NCBI GenBank assembly: GCA_938017515.1
Contig: CALIJJ010000047.1
Coordinates: forward strand, 1 to 44,163
Direction: 5' to 3'
Length of the DNA stretch: 44,163 nucleotides
Source of the DNA: an uncultured Pseudanabaenaceae cyanobacterium
GTDB lineage: Bacteria > Cyanobacteriota > Cyanobacteriia > PCC-9006 > JAAUQQ01
A program made the translations under genes and the position numbers. The stretch's first letter is position 1. Every line of letters starts with the position of its first letter. Below the pieces are notes generated by a model, which did no database searches, was not told where the DNA came from, and saw only the letters and a program-made list of their open reading frames with translations. This document shows, piece by piece, positions 35,401-44,087 of this stretch.

Positions 35401-37010
35401 CCATCCAACTGCTGCCGGAGCATCGGTCGCCGTAGCCAAAGGTCCAAAGCATAGGTGCCCTTAGTCCGGACTTGCTGCCACTCTGTCCGTAGCTGGTCCA
35501 GGATTGGGTCAAAGGTTTGCTCCAGATTGGGCTGGACTCGCAGGGGAACAGCATCAGCAAAGAGTGATTGGAATCGATCTAGCCTTGCTTCAGCAACCAT
35601 GGGCTGCACGCCAAAGTCAAAATCACCGTAGGTCTCAGGGCTAAGGCGCATCAAAAATACGGCAAAGGCTGTCGTCAGCCAAAGGTGATGGGCCCAGGAA
35701 GCGCAGTCCGGCGGGAGTTGCGCTCGATAGTCCTGTAGCACCGGCTGTAGTGATGCTGGCAGTTGCCACAGTGAGCAGGCCGTTGCATCGCGAATAACCG
35801 CCGATTCACCCGCATCAGCCCTAGGAGCCTTGATGGAGTTGAGCAGAGAATCTGGGGTGGGCTCAGAAGTCGCGATCGCAGGCAATTTCAAGGGCTGACG
35901 CGTCTCCAAGCGACGAATCCAAAACGCTTCGGATTGGGCGTAGCGCTCACTCAATCGCTGAAGTGCCTGAGCCTCTATCGCGGTGGGCAAGGGCAATCTT
36001 TGGCCCCGCATCAAATCGTGCTGCCGTATCAACTGACCCGGCGTAATGGACGCTCCAGTTATGGACACAAAACCAGACAGCGCCACATCAACCGTTGCCG
36101 TGGCGACATAGAACCGCTGCTCATCCCAGCTCACTAACGTCCCTGGCAGTTCTGTAGAAGGCTGGGGCAAGCATTCCAACTGACCCAGGGCATAGTAGTT
36201 TGGCCAACCCTGGGCTCCACTGAGCCAAAGTTTGGGTAAGCTCAGTGGGTTGACATAACCCGAGCCAAAATCCAATCCACGTACCAACGCAGACAATTCC
36301 GCAGCGGAGCGCTGGAAATCGAGAATCGCAGCAGCACGAGGGCGTGCCGAGGCCGGGAAATAACGCCGCTCCCCTGGGCCAATCATCTCGTCAGCAATCC
36401 GGTTCTCACCCGCCGACGGAGACACTTCCCCAGACAGCCGGGGAAGGAGAGACTGAAAGCGGTCTAAAGCCACTTCATAACATTTGGCATTGAGCGTCAG
36501 TGAGGTCTCATCCGGCGCAATGGGCACAGCAACCTGCTCCCAAATCACACCCTCCCCGGTCTCTTCAGCCCCCATGCTGCTATCACACCAGGTATGAGAA
36601 ATCTGATGCCAAGAGACACCACCCGCCGCCGCTTGGGAGATCAAAGCCCAAGCCGATGCGTTGTATCCGGCATAGCGCGGTAAGCAGGAATCATGACATT
36701 CGATCGCGCCATGGGTTGACCGTTGGATCCACGGTTCTAAGGCAGGTCTATCGCCAACCGCAACGTCCCCCACAATAAATAGGTAGTCAAAGGCCAGAGA
36801 GTCAGTTGTTGCATCTGTGTCTCTCGTTGCCCCCACATCAGCAAGAGATACAGATGGAATCTGCCTCGATTGGGCCCAGGCGAGGACAGCAGCATCCGAT
36901 GAGATAACAACAGCCACAGTCCAATGGTGCTCCAGCAATATTTCGGCACAGCGAATGGCCAAATTTCCAGTGCCAACCATGGCACTGGATAAGGGTATTT
37001 TATTTTGCAT
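32403..37010 (-). CDS. Single-module NRPS: formyltransferase-like, half C domain, A, PCP, TE
   Basis: A 1535-residue synthetase. Residues 1-180 are a formyltransferase-like fold (MVGTGNLAIRCAEILLE, CHDSCLPRYAGYNASAWALI) with a formyl_trans_C-like part to about 330. Residues 355-645 match only the second lobe of a condensation domain; the HHxxxDG motif is absent. The adenylation domain (about 655-1165) is complete: YIIYTSGSTGRPKG, NTYGPTEAT, YRTGDLVR, IRGFRIELGEIE and NEKVDRKALP. The carrier Ser is S1220 (LGGDSL). The thioesterase has apparent nucleophile C1353 (YLASYCGD), Asp in LIDPWW and His in PGYHHE. ATG 37010, preceded by AGGA, is used over TTG 37058. No other NRPS module is nearby; the neighbours are exopolysaccharide genes. 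Confidence 0.9.
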   Translation of the reverse strand: MQNKIPLSSAMVGTGNLAIRCAEILLEHHWTVAVVISSDAAVLAWAQSRQIPSVSLADVGATRDTDATTDSLAFDYLFIVGDVAVGDRPALEPWIQRSTHGAIECHDSCLPRYAGYNASAWALISQAAAGGVSWHQISHTWCDSSMGAEETGEGVIWEQVAVPIAPDETSLTLNAKCYEVALDRFQSLLPRLSGEVSPSAGENRIADEMIGPGERRYFPASARPRAAAILDFQRSAAELSALVRGLDFGSGYVNPLSLPKLWLSGAQGWPNYYALGQLECLPQPSTELPGTLVSWDEQRFYVATATVDVALSGFVSITGASITPGQLIRQHDLMRGQRLPLPTAIEAQALQRLSERYAQSEAFWIRRLETRQPLKLPAIATSEPTPDSLLNSIKAPRADAGESAVIRDATACSLWQLPASLQPVLQDYRAQLPPDCASWAHHLWLTTAFAVFLMRLSPETYGDFDFGVQPMVAEARLDRFQSLFADAVPLRVQPNLEQTFDPILDQLRTEWQQVRTKGTYALDLWLRRPMLRQQLDGAAIALPLGITWVDPEHQSCPMSAASWPKGRQLTLVMGADGLGSGEIDAEDDALNGIAWYYDRHQLSDTAVTRLQAQFSAFVQGILQHPERPVCQQPLLPETERQQVLLDWNRTAASYSWDCCVHELFEQQVERTPDCIALQYQRKGMTYQALNQRANQLAHYLRSRGVQPEDRVGVHLDRSLDMIVALLGVLKSGAAYVPMDPTYPSERLAWMQEDSAPKLVLTQAHLLERVPGGAADAVCLDGDWERAIAHHSPANPVPVATPKNLAYIIYTSGSTGRPKGVMIEHRSLTNLSQAVIHDYKIACDIVLEFASISFDMAVEEIYPCLISGGMVVIRTAEMIQSVSDFLAQCDSLGVTVLSLPTAYWHLLVAELSADPSLRLPETVRVVLIGGEAANPKRVVQWQQMCHRTGCRAQLLNTYGPTEATVDSTAYHFELPPPDSLDPQNSPAVPIGYPISNVTNYVLDRYQQPVPIGALGELCVGGAGVARGYLNRPDLTAERFVADPFSSDPEARLYRTGDLVRYRVDGAIEYMGRIDNQVKIRGFRIELGEIEAVISQHPQVEEAVVIVREDRPGQKQLVAYVVPQAGAAMTTDSLRQHLQQKLPDYMVPNVFVELAALPMTPNEKVDRKALPQPDPSALQSDRDVHAPPKTTTEKQLAEIWESLLGVASVGRFDSFLALGGDSLTAMRLFMQIERVFDQKLSLSTLFQFPTVQELAQVIAGDAEDVPKTSIVPLQSQGTKPPLFFVNCSQEGNRVAAYVGDDYPFYGLNIFGTTERLFELLGAQWNRLTLTHIARLFIEDMQRIQPQGPYYLASYCGDTRLALELAHELRRQGETVGLLALIDPWWNDAPPTLQYHLNNLRYFGVDYVIEKAREKVNLWRSDLSLEMERIRTKLRQRWSRQAPSEKDRDIALYDAFWQASHVYEPAIYDGNIMVLLSEELRLDQTGELDDVWRAFSADYPVFPVPGYHHEIFDEPGIKIIGERLGQSIDAAIVTKAMS

Positions 37011-37331
37011 TAATCCTGAGTAAAATTCAGCTAATATCGTCCATTTTTCGCTGAACAAGAAGCGCCGACGTACTCAAATAGGCGATCGCCGCTATTCAAC
37101 GAAGAAGGAAACAGAAAATTGCTGCCTGCTGGTACAAATTATGCCCATACAATCAAAAGCAACAAGAAAATTTTTGATTAAAAATCAATCTCAATCATCC
37201 ACGCCTTTATCGGCTCAATATGTCTAAAATCTTGCTAAGACCCAAAAAAAGAAGCATCACGCTGGCTCAAGAAAGTGCCCTGCGTGATGCTTCAATTCGC
37301 TCTAATCCGTTCTATTTCGAATCCGTTCTAT
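37011..37331. other. Spacer upstream of the NRPS gene
   Basis: These 321 bases hold the terminator of the upstream acetyltransferase gene (37244-37293), a 16-bp direct repeat (37304-37335) and an AT-rich stretch of about 230 bases that presumably carries the NRPS promoter. No gene is seen. Confidence 0.6.
37244..37293 (-). terminator. Rho-independent terminator of the wzc-acetyltransferase operon
   Basis: On the leftward strand GAAGCATCACGC (37293 to 37282) pairs perfectly over 12 bp with GCGTGATGCTTC (37262 to 37251) and is followed by seven T's (37250 to 37244). The loop is 19 bases. It isolates the NRPS gene from the upstream operon. Confidence 0.9.
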
Positions 37332-37335
37332 TTAG
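37304..37335. repeat. Two-copy 16-bp repeat across the acetyltransferase stop codon
   Basis: AATCCGTTCTATTTCG (37304-37319) and AATCCGTTCTATTTAG (37320-37335) differ at one base. The second copy contains the TAA stop of the acetyltransferase gene (37332-37334 on the other strand). Confidence 0.85.
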
Positions 37336-37922
37336 GTTTGGCGAGACTTCACAATCTTGGCGGGAATGCCTACGGCAGTTGCTCCCGCTGGAACATCTTT
37401 CAGCAGTACGGCATTGGCCCCGATCTGTACATCATCCCCCACCTGAATCGCACCGAAGAGCTTAGCACCGGCACCCACGTTGACGCGATCGCCCAATTGC
37501 GGTGCATCCAATAGCCGATCCATATGACGATTGCCGAGCGTCACGCCCTGACGAAGGATACAGTCATCCCCGATGGTGCAGTAACCGTGAACAACGATGG
37601 CGCCTTGATGCTCAATAATCACCCGCCGTCCCAACTTGACCGTGTAGGGCAACTCAATGCCATAGCCATTGCGAACTTTACGATACAACATACGATAAAG
37701 AACACTCAGGGGCGCACGCAGCAACTTTGGCTCAACCCCCATGCGCCAAACCCCAAAACGCTGCACCGCCACGGCTCGGAAACCGGGTAATGTCCAGTCT
37801 TTACCATGGGCAATCCAGTCTTCTTTAATCTGTTGCCATAGCGTGAGTTCAGAGCGAGTGCTGGTGCGAACTCCTATCAAAGCGGGGTCTGACAGCGAAG
37901 ATTCAACGGGTGAAACAGACAT
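37332..37922 (-). CDS. Serine acetyltransferase-like hexapeptide transferase
   Basis: A 196-residue protein. The short N-terminal helical part includes LWQQIKEDWIAHGKDWTLPGF. From about residue 95 a left-handed beta helix follows with imperfect hexapeptide turns (IIEHQGAIVVHGYCTIGDD, VTLGNRHMD, LGDRVNVGAGAKLFGAI, VGDDVQIGANAVLLKDVP) and the usual exit VGIPAKIV. The His of VVHG is a candidate catalytic residue. True serine acetyltransferases share this fold, but members in polysaccharide loci (EpsC/WcaF-like) probably acetylate sugars with acetyl-CoA. It follows the wzc-like gene by 55 bases and ends in a clear terminator, so the two form an operon. Confidence 0.88.
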   Translation of the reverse strand: MSVSPVESSLSDPALIGVRTSTRSELTLWQQIKEDWIAHGKDWTLPGFRAVAVQRFGVWRMGVEPKLLRAPLSVLYRMLYRKVRNGYGIELPYTVKLGRRVIIEHQGAIVVHGYCTIGDDCILRQGVTLGNRHMDRLLDAPQLGDRVNVGAGAKLFGAIQVGDDVQIGANAVLLKDVPAGATAVGIPAKIVKSRQT

Positions 37923-37977
37923 GATTTAGGCAGTCGGATGGACGAATCAATGGATGGATCTCTGGTGTAGACAGCCT

Positions 37978-40185
37978 CTAACGGGGGGCAACCAAGGATG
38001 GCACCAATCTTCGCTTCGGCTTGGAGGAAGCAGGAGCACCATAGGCACTATCGCCCCCATAGTAGAAGTAGCTATCCCCATTTTTCTTCAGGTCCACACC
38101 ATTGGCGACAAGACCCAGAACATTAGGACCAGAGCGCTCTAGCAACAGCTTCGCTGCATTGGCACTGTCCACATTGACCAAGCCAGGTTGCGTCACCAAC
38201 AACACACCGTCCACCATCGTCCCGAGCACCGCCGCGTCAGCCATGCCCGCCAGGGGCGGCGTATCAAAAATGATGTAATCATATCGCTTGGCAAAATATT
38301 GAATCAACCGAGCCATGCGCTTGGAATCAATCAGGGCCAGGGGATTGGGCGGTACAACCCCCGCTGTCAACACAGAGAGACGATTGCTCACCTGCTGAAC
38401 CGCGTTTTCAAATTTCTCCTGCCCCACAATGACATTGCTCAGCCCCACCGCATTGACCAGCCCCCAGAGATGATGCTGGGAGGGATTGCGCATGTCCGCA
38501 TCCACAATGAGCACCCGACGACCCACCTGGGCCATGGCCGCAGCCAAATTGGCCGTCACTTCAGACTTACCTTCCCCGGGCACAGAGCTGGTAATCACCA
38601 GGCTCTTCACCGGGTGATCCGAACTCATAAATTTGAGATTAGCCCGCAGCATCTGATAGGACTCATTGACAATGGAGCGCGGTGAGTTGGCCACCACAAT
38701 ACGCGGCGAAACCCCGTTGAAATGCTCCACTCCATCGTCCATCCCCACCGTGTTGTATTGGGGAATCAGACCCACCAGGGTTTGGTCGAAGAGGGACTTG
38801 GCGTCGGAGACCGTGCGCACAGACTTGTCCATCAGATCGGCGAGGAAAGCCGCAGCGATGCCCAGGGAAAGACCCATAAACGCACCGCCCGCTAACAGCA
38901 TGAGCTGCATTTTATTGCTGGCTTCCTGGGGCACCTTGGCCTGCTGGATGACGCTGGCATTGCCCATATTTTGATTCTCTGCCACACGGATTTCCTGGAG
39001 CTTTTTCAGCAGAGATTCGTAAATGCCCTGGGCGGCTTTGAGCCGACGTTCTAGCTCGTCCTGGCGTTTTTTCAGCGTCGGAATCCGACTCGCTTGGGTG
39101 CGATAAACATTGCGGGTATTCAGCAGCGATCGCAAATGATTTTCCAGACCAACCCGGGAAACCTCCGTATTCACAAGTTGTGCGGACAGATCCTGTTGCA
39201 AATCCCCTTGCTGAAGTAGCCCCGCCGACACCTTGGCGGAACCAACGATCTCTCGAATGCGGTCTTGGAGGAGCTCCTGCAAAGCCTGCTGCTCCCGCGC
39301 CAGGGCCTGCACCTGGGGACTGTCATCGACATAGACCGTCCTAGATTCTGCCAACTGTTCTTGGGCAGACTGGTATTTGCTCAGAACTTCCTGGACGCCC
39401 TTGGCCTTATTGAGCGAATTGAGCGCCACAGCCTGTCCAGGCTCGAGTCCCGACTGTTGCTTCAGCACTTCAAGCTGGGCACTGAGGTCCACCAGCTCGG
39501 CCTGGGTGGTGTTAATGCGCGAGTCGAGCTCGCTCACCAGCGAGACCAAGCGAGTGGACTCATCCTGGAGCGAAACAATTTGGTTCGTATCCAAAAACTG
39601 TCGCAGGGCCTCCGCGGCCTGATCCACCTCCAACTTGGTGGGGGTGAGTTGGGCCGTGATAAATTCCCGCGCCGCACGGGTTTCAGTGCGGTTATTGATG
39701 ATGTCGTTGGCAATATAAGCCTGCATGATCTCGTTGACCACCGCCGCCGCCATCTCTGCATCCGTTGACTCGAACGACAGCTTGAGGACATCAGTGCCCG
39801 CCACCGGCTCCACCGTGAGGCTGCTCAGCAGATCTGCAGGTTGTAATACTTCACCTTCGTCATTGCGTAGATCAAGCCGGGCGATCGCACTCTCAACAAT
39901 GGGCGCAGATTGCAGAATCACGGCCTGGGTACTGAGGGGGCTCGCCTTCGTATTTAGGGATTTGAGCTGCTCCAGGCTGCTATTCACCTCTAACAGGGAC
40001 GAAGCACGGTTGAGCTGAAACAGCAGACTCCCCTCAGCCGTGTAAGAGGGCTGCTGAACACTGGCCGCCGCAGTGGCCAGTCCGACAGAAACGCCTAAGA
40101 CACCAGCTGTCAGCAGCCAGCGACGCTGTAGAACTTGGAGATACTTTTGAATATTGATTTCTTCTGAGTCAAATCGAGATTCCAT
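37978..40185 (-). CDS. Wzc-like polysaccharide co-polymerase / BY-kinase
   Basis: A 735-residue inner-membrane protein. N-terminal TM helix (about 24-46) and second TM (about 427-450) bracket a large periplasmic Wzz domain with coiled-coil helices. The cytoplasmic kinase domain has Walker A (SVPGEGKS, about 534-541), Walker A' (VLIVDADMR) and Walker B (YDYIIFDTPP). The C-terminus has a short Tyr cluster (SYFYYGGDSAYG) that could be autophosphorylated. Such proteins set chain length and export of Wzx/Wzy-made polysaccharides. The ATG at 40185 is used; the TTG at 40227 only adds a non-conserved lead. It heads an operon with the acetyltransferase. Confidence 0.92.
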   Translation of the reverse strand: MESRFDSEEINIQKYLQVLQRRWLLTAGVLGVSVGLATAAASVQQPSYTAEGSLLFQLNRASSLLEVNSSLEQLKSLNTKASPLSTQAVILQSAPIVESAIARLDLRNDEGEVLQPADLLSSLTVEPVAGTDVLKLSFESTDAEMAAAVVNEIMQAYIANDIINNRTETRAAREFITAQLTPTKLEVDQAAEALRQFLDTNQIVSLQDESTRLVSLVSELDSRINTTQAELVDLSAQLEVLKQQSGLEPGQAVALNSLNKAKGVQEVLSKYQSAQEQLAESRTVYVDDSPQVQALAREQQALQELLQDRIREIVGSAKVSAGLLQQGDLQQDLSAQLVNTEVSRVGLENHLRSLLNTRNVYRTQASRIPTLKKRQDELERRLKAAQGIYESLLKKLQEIRVAENQNMGNASVIQQAKVPQEASNKMQLMLLAGGAFMGLSLGIAAAFLADLMDKSVRTVSDAKSLFDQTLVGLIPQYNTVGMDDGVEHFNGVSPRIVVANSPRSIVNESYQMLRANLKFMSSDHPVKSLVITSSVPGEGKSEVTANLAAAMAQVGRRVLIVDADMRNPSQHHLWGLVNAVGLSNVIVGQEKFENAVQQVSNRLSVLTAGVVPPNPLALIDSKRMARLIQYFAKRYDYIIFDTPPLAGMADAAVLGTMVDGVLLVTQPGLVNVDSANAAKLLLERSGPNVLGLVANGVDLKKNGDSYFYYGGDSAYGAPASSKPKRRLVPSLVAPR

Positions 40186-40726
40186 AATGTACCGCCGATG
40201 ATCGCCTGAGTTGAAGTCTGCCTGCAAGGTTGGGATTCGAGAAGGGTTAGATTAGGCCCTGTCTCAAACGCCAAAAGAGATAGCTATTCTTCAAGCATTT
40301 CTGCACTAGAGAATTCGATCAGGAGAAATACTCAGAGCAGCCTATTTACGGCATTCCCATAGAAAAACAGACCACCGCCATGGAAGTATCAATTCTGTCT
40401 TCCACCAATCTTTCATTCGATTTTTAGAAGAAAAAGAGTGCTCAATAAGCACATGAGAAAAACAAGCACAGCATGGGCTAAAGAGAGATTTTCAGATTCA
40501 ACTGTCTAGGTAAATGTATAAAAAAACAGGAGAGAATCAGCGATTCCCTCCTTAATCATTCAGTACGTAGCTCAATGCAATGTTGTCAAGAACACGAGGC
40601 TAAATCTCGATTTGCAAGACATCAAGAGTTGATGAACTTAGCCAAGACAACTGTAAGGTTCTAAACAGCCAATAGATTTAGACAGCCAACGGATAGACAG
40701 CCGCAGAATCTAGATAGTCGAAGAAT
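40186..40726. other. Spacer between ftsH and the wzc-like operon
   Basis: These 541 bases carry the ftsH-side tandem repeats (40661-40744), a leftward terminator (40520-40552) and AT-rich sequence that should contain the wzc promoter. No gene is seen. Confidence 0.6.
40520..40552 (-). terminator. Leftward rho-independent terminator downstream of ftsH
   Basis: AGGAGAGAATC (40528-40538) and GATTCCCTCCT (40542-40552) form an 11-bp stem with one mismatch and a 3-base loop. Read leftward it is followed by G and seven T's. It lies about 175 bases beyond the ftsH stop. Confidence 0.75.
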
Positions 40727-40744
40727 CTAGACAGCCGCAGGAAC
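40661..40744. repeat. Degenerate 15-18 bp tandem repeats over the 3' end of ftsH
   Basis: About five units starting at 40661, 40679, 40694, 40711 and 40728 follow the form TAGACAGCCGCAGAATC with variations. The last unit lies within ftsH and encodes its final residues; the stop codon is at 40727-40729. Confidence 0.8.
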
Positions 40745-42625
40745 TGCGCTCCCCGGCAAAGATGCTTTTTGCAGCAACGTCTGAAGCAGATCTCCTTCAA
40801 TCACCTCAGTTTCTAGAATCTGCTGCGAAATCGTTTCCAACAGCTCCCGATTGCCGTTGAGAATGCCGCGAGCCTGGTCCCGCGCGGCTTCCACAATGCC
40901 TTTCACTTCTGAATCAATGGCCTTGGCGGTTTCTTCGCTGACCATACGGCGGGGATTGCCCATGCCGTCTTGGCCCAGAAAGTTATTCTGGGAGCCCTTT
41001 TCATAGGCCAAGGGACCCAGAACGTCACTCATGCCGTAGGTCGTCACCATGCGCTCCGCGAGGTCCGTCGCCCGCTGCAAGTCATTGGCTGCACCCGTTG
41101 TCACACTGCCGAAAATAATTTCCTCCGCAGCCCGACCGCCCAATAGCGTTGCGATCTGTCCCCGCAACTCCTCCTCACTCATGAGGAAGCGGTCTTCGGT
41201 GGGCAACTGGAGCGTGTAGCCCAGGGCTGCCATCCCCCGAGGCACAATGGAAATCTTGGCCACCTTGCTGCCACCGGGCATGAGAGAACCCACCAGCGCA
41301 TGTCCGACTTCGTGGTAGGCCACGATGGTCTTTTCCTTTTCATTGAGAACGCGGCTCTTTTTCTCCAAACCGGCCACGACCCGCTCGATCGCCTCGTTAA
41401 AGTCAGCTTGGGCCACAGAAGTCCGCTTCGCTCGAGCCGCCAGTAACGCCGCCTCGTTCACCAAGTTCGACAGGTCCGCACCGGCAAAACCCGGGGTTCG
41501 AGTGGCGATCGCATGCAAATCCACCGCGTCCTCTAGCTTGACGTTGCGGGCGTAGATCTTCAAAATCTCCTCCCGTCCCGACAGATCGGGGCGGTCCACC
41601 AACACCTGACGGTCAAAGCGACCCGGACGCAGCAAGGCCTGGTCTAAGGACTCAGGACGGTTCGTCGCCGCAAGAACAATCACCGTGCCGTCACCCGCCG
41701 AAAAACCATCCATCTCCGTCAGCAACTGGTTCAGTGTCTGCTCTCGCTCATCGTTCCCCCCGGCAAACGGGCCGCTGGCGCGGGACTTACCAATGGCATC
41801 CAACTCATCGATAAAGATGATGCAAGGAGCCTGCTTTTTCGCCTGCTCGAACAGATCCCGCACCCGAGCGGCACCGGCCCCCACAAACAGCTCCACAAAT
41901 TCAGAGCCCGAAATACTGAAGAACGGCACCCCGGCCTCTCCGGCCACAGCCTTAGCCATCAGGGTTTTACCCGTTCCCGGAGGACCCACGAGCAAAACCC
42001 CCTTGGGAATACGCGCGCCAATATCCACAAAGCGCTTGGGAGACTTGAGAAATTCGACCACTTCCTCCAGCTCTACCTTGGCTTCTTCCACCCCAGCCAC
42101 ATCAGCAAAGGTCACCTTCGTGTCATCGCCCTCCACATAGACCTTGGCCTTGCTGCGGGTGAAAGACAGGGCACCGCGACCCCCACCCAAGCCACCACCG
42201 CCTTGACGGGCAGCAAAAATCTGGAAAATTCCGACAAAAATCAGTGGTGGAATGATCCAACCCAATAGGGTGGTGAACCATCGATTTTTGGGCGGGGCAG
42301 GGGCGGCAAATTCAACCCCGTTGTCCTCGAGACGCTGGGGCAACTCCAGATCGAAAATCGGGGTTGTACTAAAGATTTGAACCGTCTCTTCGGCTCCATC
42401 CTCCGTCTTGAGCTGATAGCGAATCTCTTCTTGGCTCACCGACGCTCGCTCCACCTTGCCGTCGCTCACCTGGTCGATGAAGAGGCTGTAGGGAACCCGA
42501 GAGATGGTCGGTCCAAGCAAGCTGGGCAACAGGATATTGCCCACCAAAATCAGGCCAGACACCAGCAATAAGACATTGCCAAGCTGGAACCGGCGTGGTT
42601 TTCGCGAATCGTCTTTAATCGGCAT
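40727..42625 (-). CDS. ftsH: ATP-dependent zinc metalloprotease FtsH
   Basis: A 632-residue thylakoid/cytoplasmic-membrane AAA protease. Two TM helices (about 17-36 and 117-137) flank a small lumenal domain. The AAA module has Walker A GPPGTGKT (214-221), Walker [12 protein letters not shown], pore motif FVG and the second region of homology (320-339, [20 protein letters not shown]). The zinc site is H438-E-V-G-H442 with an Asp in the later ATDLAERM segment. It degrades damaged membrane proteins, in cyanobacteria notably photosystem II subunits, as a hetero-hexamer. AGGAG six bases upstream fixes the ATG at 42625. Which of the usual four paralogues it is cannot be decided here. Confidence 0.97.
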   Translation of the reverse strand: MPIKDDSRKPRRFQLGNVLLLVSGLILVGNILLPSLLGPTISRVPYSLFIDQVSDGKVERASVSQEEIRYQLKTEDGAEETVQIFSTTPIFDLELPQRLEDNGVEFAAPAPPKNRWFTTLLGWIIPPLIFVGIFQIFAARQGGGGLGGGRGALSFTRSKAKVYVEGDDTKVTFADVAGVEEAKVELEEVVEFLKSPKRFVDIGARIPKGVLLVGPPGTGKTLMAKAVAGEAGVPFFSISGSEFVELFVGAGAARVRDLFEQAKKQAPCIIFIDELDAIGKSRASGPFAGGNDEREQTLNQLLTEMDGFSAGDGTVIVLAATNRPESLDQALLRPGRFDRQVLVDRPDLSGREEILKIYARNVKLEDAVDLHAIATRTPGFAGADLSNLVNEAALLAARAKRTSVAQADFNEAIERVVAGLEKKSRVLNEKEKTIVAYHEVGHALVGSLMPGGSKVAKISIVPRGMAALGYTLQLPTEDRFLMSEEELRGQIATLLGGRAAEEIIFGSVTTGAANDLQRATDLAERMVTTYGMSDVLGPLAYEKGSQNNFLGQDGMGNPRRMVSEETAKAIDSEVKGIVEAARDQARGILNGNRELLETISQQILETEVIEGDLLQTLLQKASLPGSAVPAAV

Positions 42626-42881
42626 GGTTACTCCTGGAATCAAGCCCAATCCGGTCAAAGGCACCGTGACGGGCTGTGTGTTCCTTGATCTTAATCACCC
42701 CATCAAGATCGGGAAATGCTCCCCAGGGCCGGATTCCCCCCGTCAAACCCATGACGTTTCCAACGGCAATTCACCCTTGACAAACACAACTTCATGAAGG
42801 AATTGTGAACGTTTGCAACGAAATAACGAGAGTGTTAGGTTTAAGTCTCCTAAAGAAGATTTAAGGTACTGCGGACTCCCC

Positions 42882-43592
42882 ATGCAAACGGCTCCCTCCG
42901 TCGCGATCGCCCGCCCAACGCTGACTGTCCCTCCTAAGGTCATTGCCTTGGGAGACAGCACTGTCTACGGCTATGGCGACCCAGAACGGGGGGGATGGGT
43001 TGAAGGATTGCGCCGTCGTTGGATGGGCCTAGGCCAACAGGGTCCAGTGCTCTACAACCTGGGCGTGCGCGGAGACGGGGTGAAGCAGGTCACCCAACGA
43101 TTAGAAGCGGAATTTTCCCGGCGCGGGGAACTGCGCAACCAGCTACCCGAAGCCATTATTTTGTCGGTGGGCACCAATGACTCGGCACGGCTGGGCCATG
43201 GGGGGGGCCGCAACTATACAGAATTTGGACAGTTTGAGGCGGCGATCGCCCACCTGATCGAGCAGGCCCAACGCCTAGCCACGCAGGTCTATTTTGTGGG
43301 GATGCCCCCGGTGGACGAAGCGAAAATGCCCTTCATGGACTGCCTCTACTACAGCCACGAAGACCAGCGGCGTTACAAAGCAACCACGCGCCAAGCCTGC
43401 GAACAACGGCAGGTGCCTTACCTAGATATTTTTGAGCTGTGGATGGCCCAGGAAGAAGCATGGAGGGGCGATCGCCTCTGCAGCGATGGTCTCCACCCCA
43501 ACTCCCAGGGCTACGCCGCCATCCTGGATGCGGCCCTCACCTGGGAACCGTTACAGGCTTTAGTCCCGACATCCCAAACTGTCGCGGGTTGA
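42882..43592 (+). CDS. SGNH/GDSL-type esterase
   Basis: A 236-residue hydrolase. Block I has the nucleophile S26 in [14 protein letters not shown], block II the Gly of NLGVRGDG, block III the Asn N99 in SVGTNDS, and block V D202 and H205 in SDGLHPN. All four SGNH residues are present, so it is probably an active esterase or lipase of unknown substrate. No signal peptide is apparent. A TTG at 42813 is in frame, but the ATG at 42882 starts near the homology. It diverges from ftsH and overlaps the next gene, on the opposite strand, by about 33 bases at the 3' ends. Confidence 0.88.
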   Translation: MQTAPSVAIARPTLTVPPKVIALGDSTVYGYGDPERGGWVEGLRRRWMGLGQQGPVLYNLGVRGDGVKQVTQRLEAEFSRRGELRNQLPEAIILSVGTNDSARLGHGGGRNYTEFGQFEAAIAHLIEQAQRLATQVYFVGMPPVDEAKMPFMDCLYYSHEDQRRYKATTRQACEQRQVPYLDIFELWMAQEEAWRGDRLCSDGLHPNSQGYAAILDAALTWEPLQALVPTSQTVAG

Positions 43593-44087
43593 AACCCCCG
43601 TGGTGGGGTTGACACCTTCAGCTCGCTCACAAAGCTTGGCGACTTGGTAGCGATCGAGGATGGCATCGGTGAAATCGGCGCCGGTAATCTCCACCAGATA
43701 AAAACTGGTGGTGGTGGCCGTCATCTCAGTCAGCACCGCATTGGTGAGATTGGACCCTTCAAAAACCACGCGGTCAGCCAGGACTCGGCTTAGATCAGCT
43801 CCCGTAAAGTCCGCCCCCGCAAACACCCCCTTCGTAAAAATGGCGGCACTCAGATCCGCCCCCTGGAAATTCGTACGGCGCGCCTCAGCGGCGGCAAAGC
43901 TGGCGGCATGGAGATCTTGGCCCGAAAAATCTTGATCGCTGATCTCAGCGTAGGTAAAGTCTGCGCCCCAACTGGCCGCTGACACGGGCATCGCCCCCAA
44001 CAAAATCCAAACGGAGGCCAATATGAGCAGCACAGCGCCCATGAGCAAACGGCGAACCCAGGAACGAGCAAAAGACAGATTCATCAC
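43560..44087 (-). CDS. Exported pentapeptide-repeat protein
   Basis: A 175-residue protein. The N-terminal hydrophobic stretch (about 13-38, ending MPVSAASW) looks like a cleavable signal peptide. Residues about 40-145 consist of A(D/N)(L/F)xX pentapeptides ([39 protein letters not shown]) that should form a right-handed quadrilateral beta helix. The C-terminus has two Cys ([13 protein letters not shown]) that could form a disulphide. This is the build of thylakoid-lumen pentapeptide proteins. The two ATGs at 44087 and 44084 are equivalent. It converges with the esterase gene, with a 33-base overlap. Confidence 0.88.
   Translation of the reverse strand: MMNLSFARSWVRRLLMGAVLLILASVWILLGAMPVSAASWGADFTYAEISDQDFSGQDLHAASFAAAEARRTNFQGADLSAAIFTKGVFAGADFTGADLSRVLADRVVFEGSNLTNAVLTEMTATTTSFYLVEITGADFTDAILDRYQVAKLCERAEGVNPTTGVSTRDSLGCRD

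Noticed and set aside
37041..37250. AT-rich spacer as a riboswitch or small RNA upstream of the NRPS gene
   Set aside because: Apart from the terminator of the preceding operon, no conserved fold or known motif could be recognised by eye.
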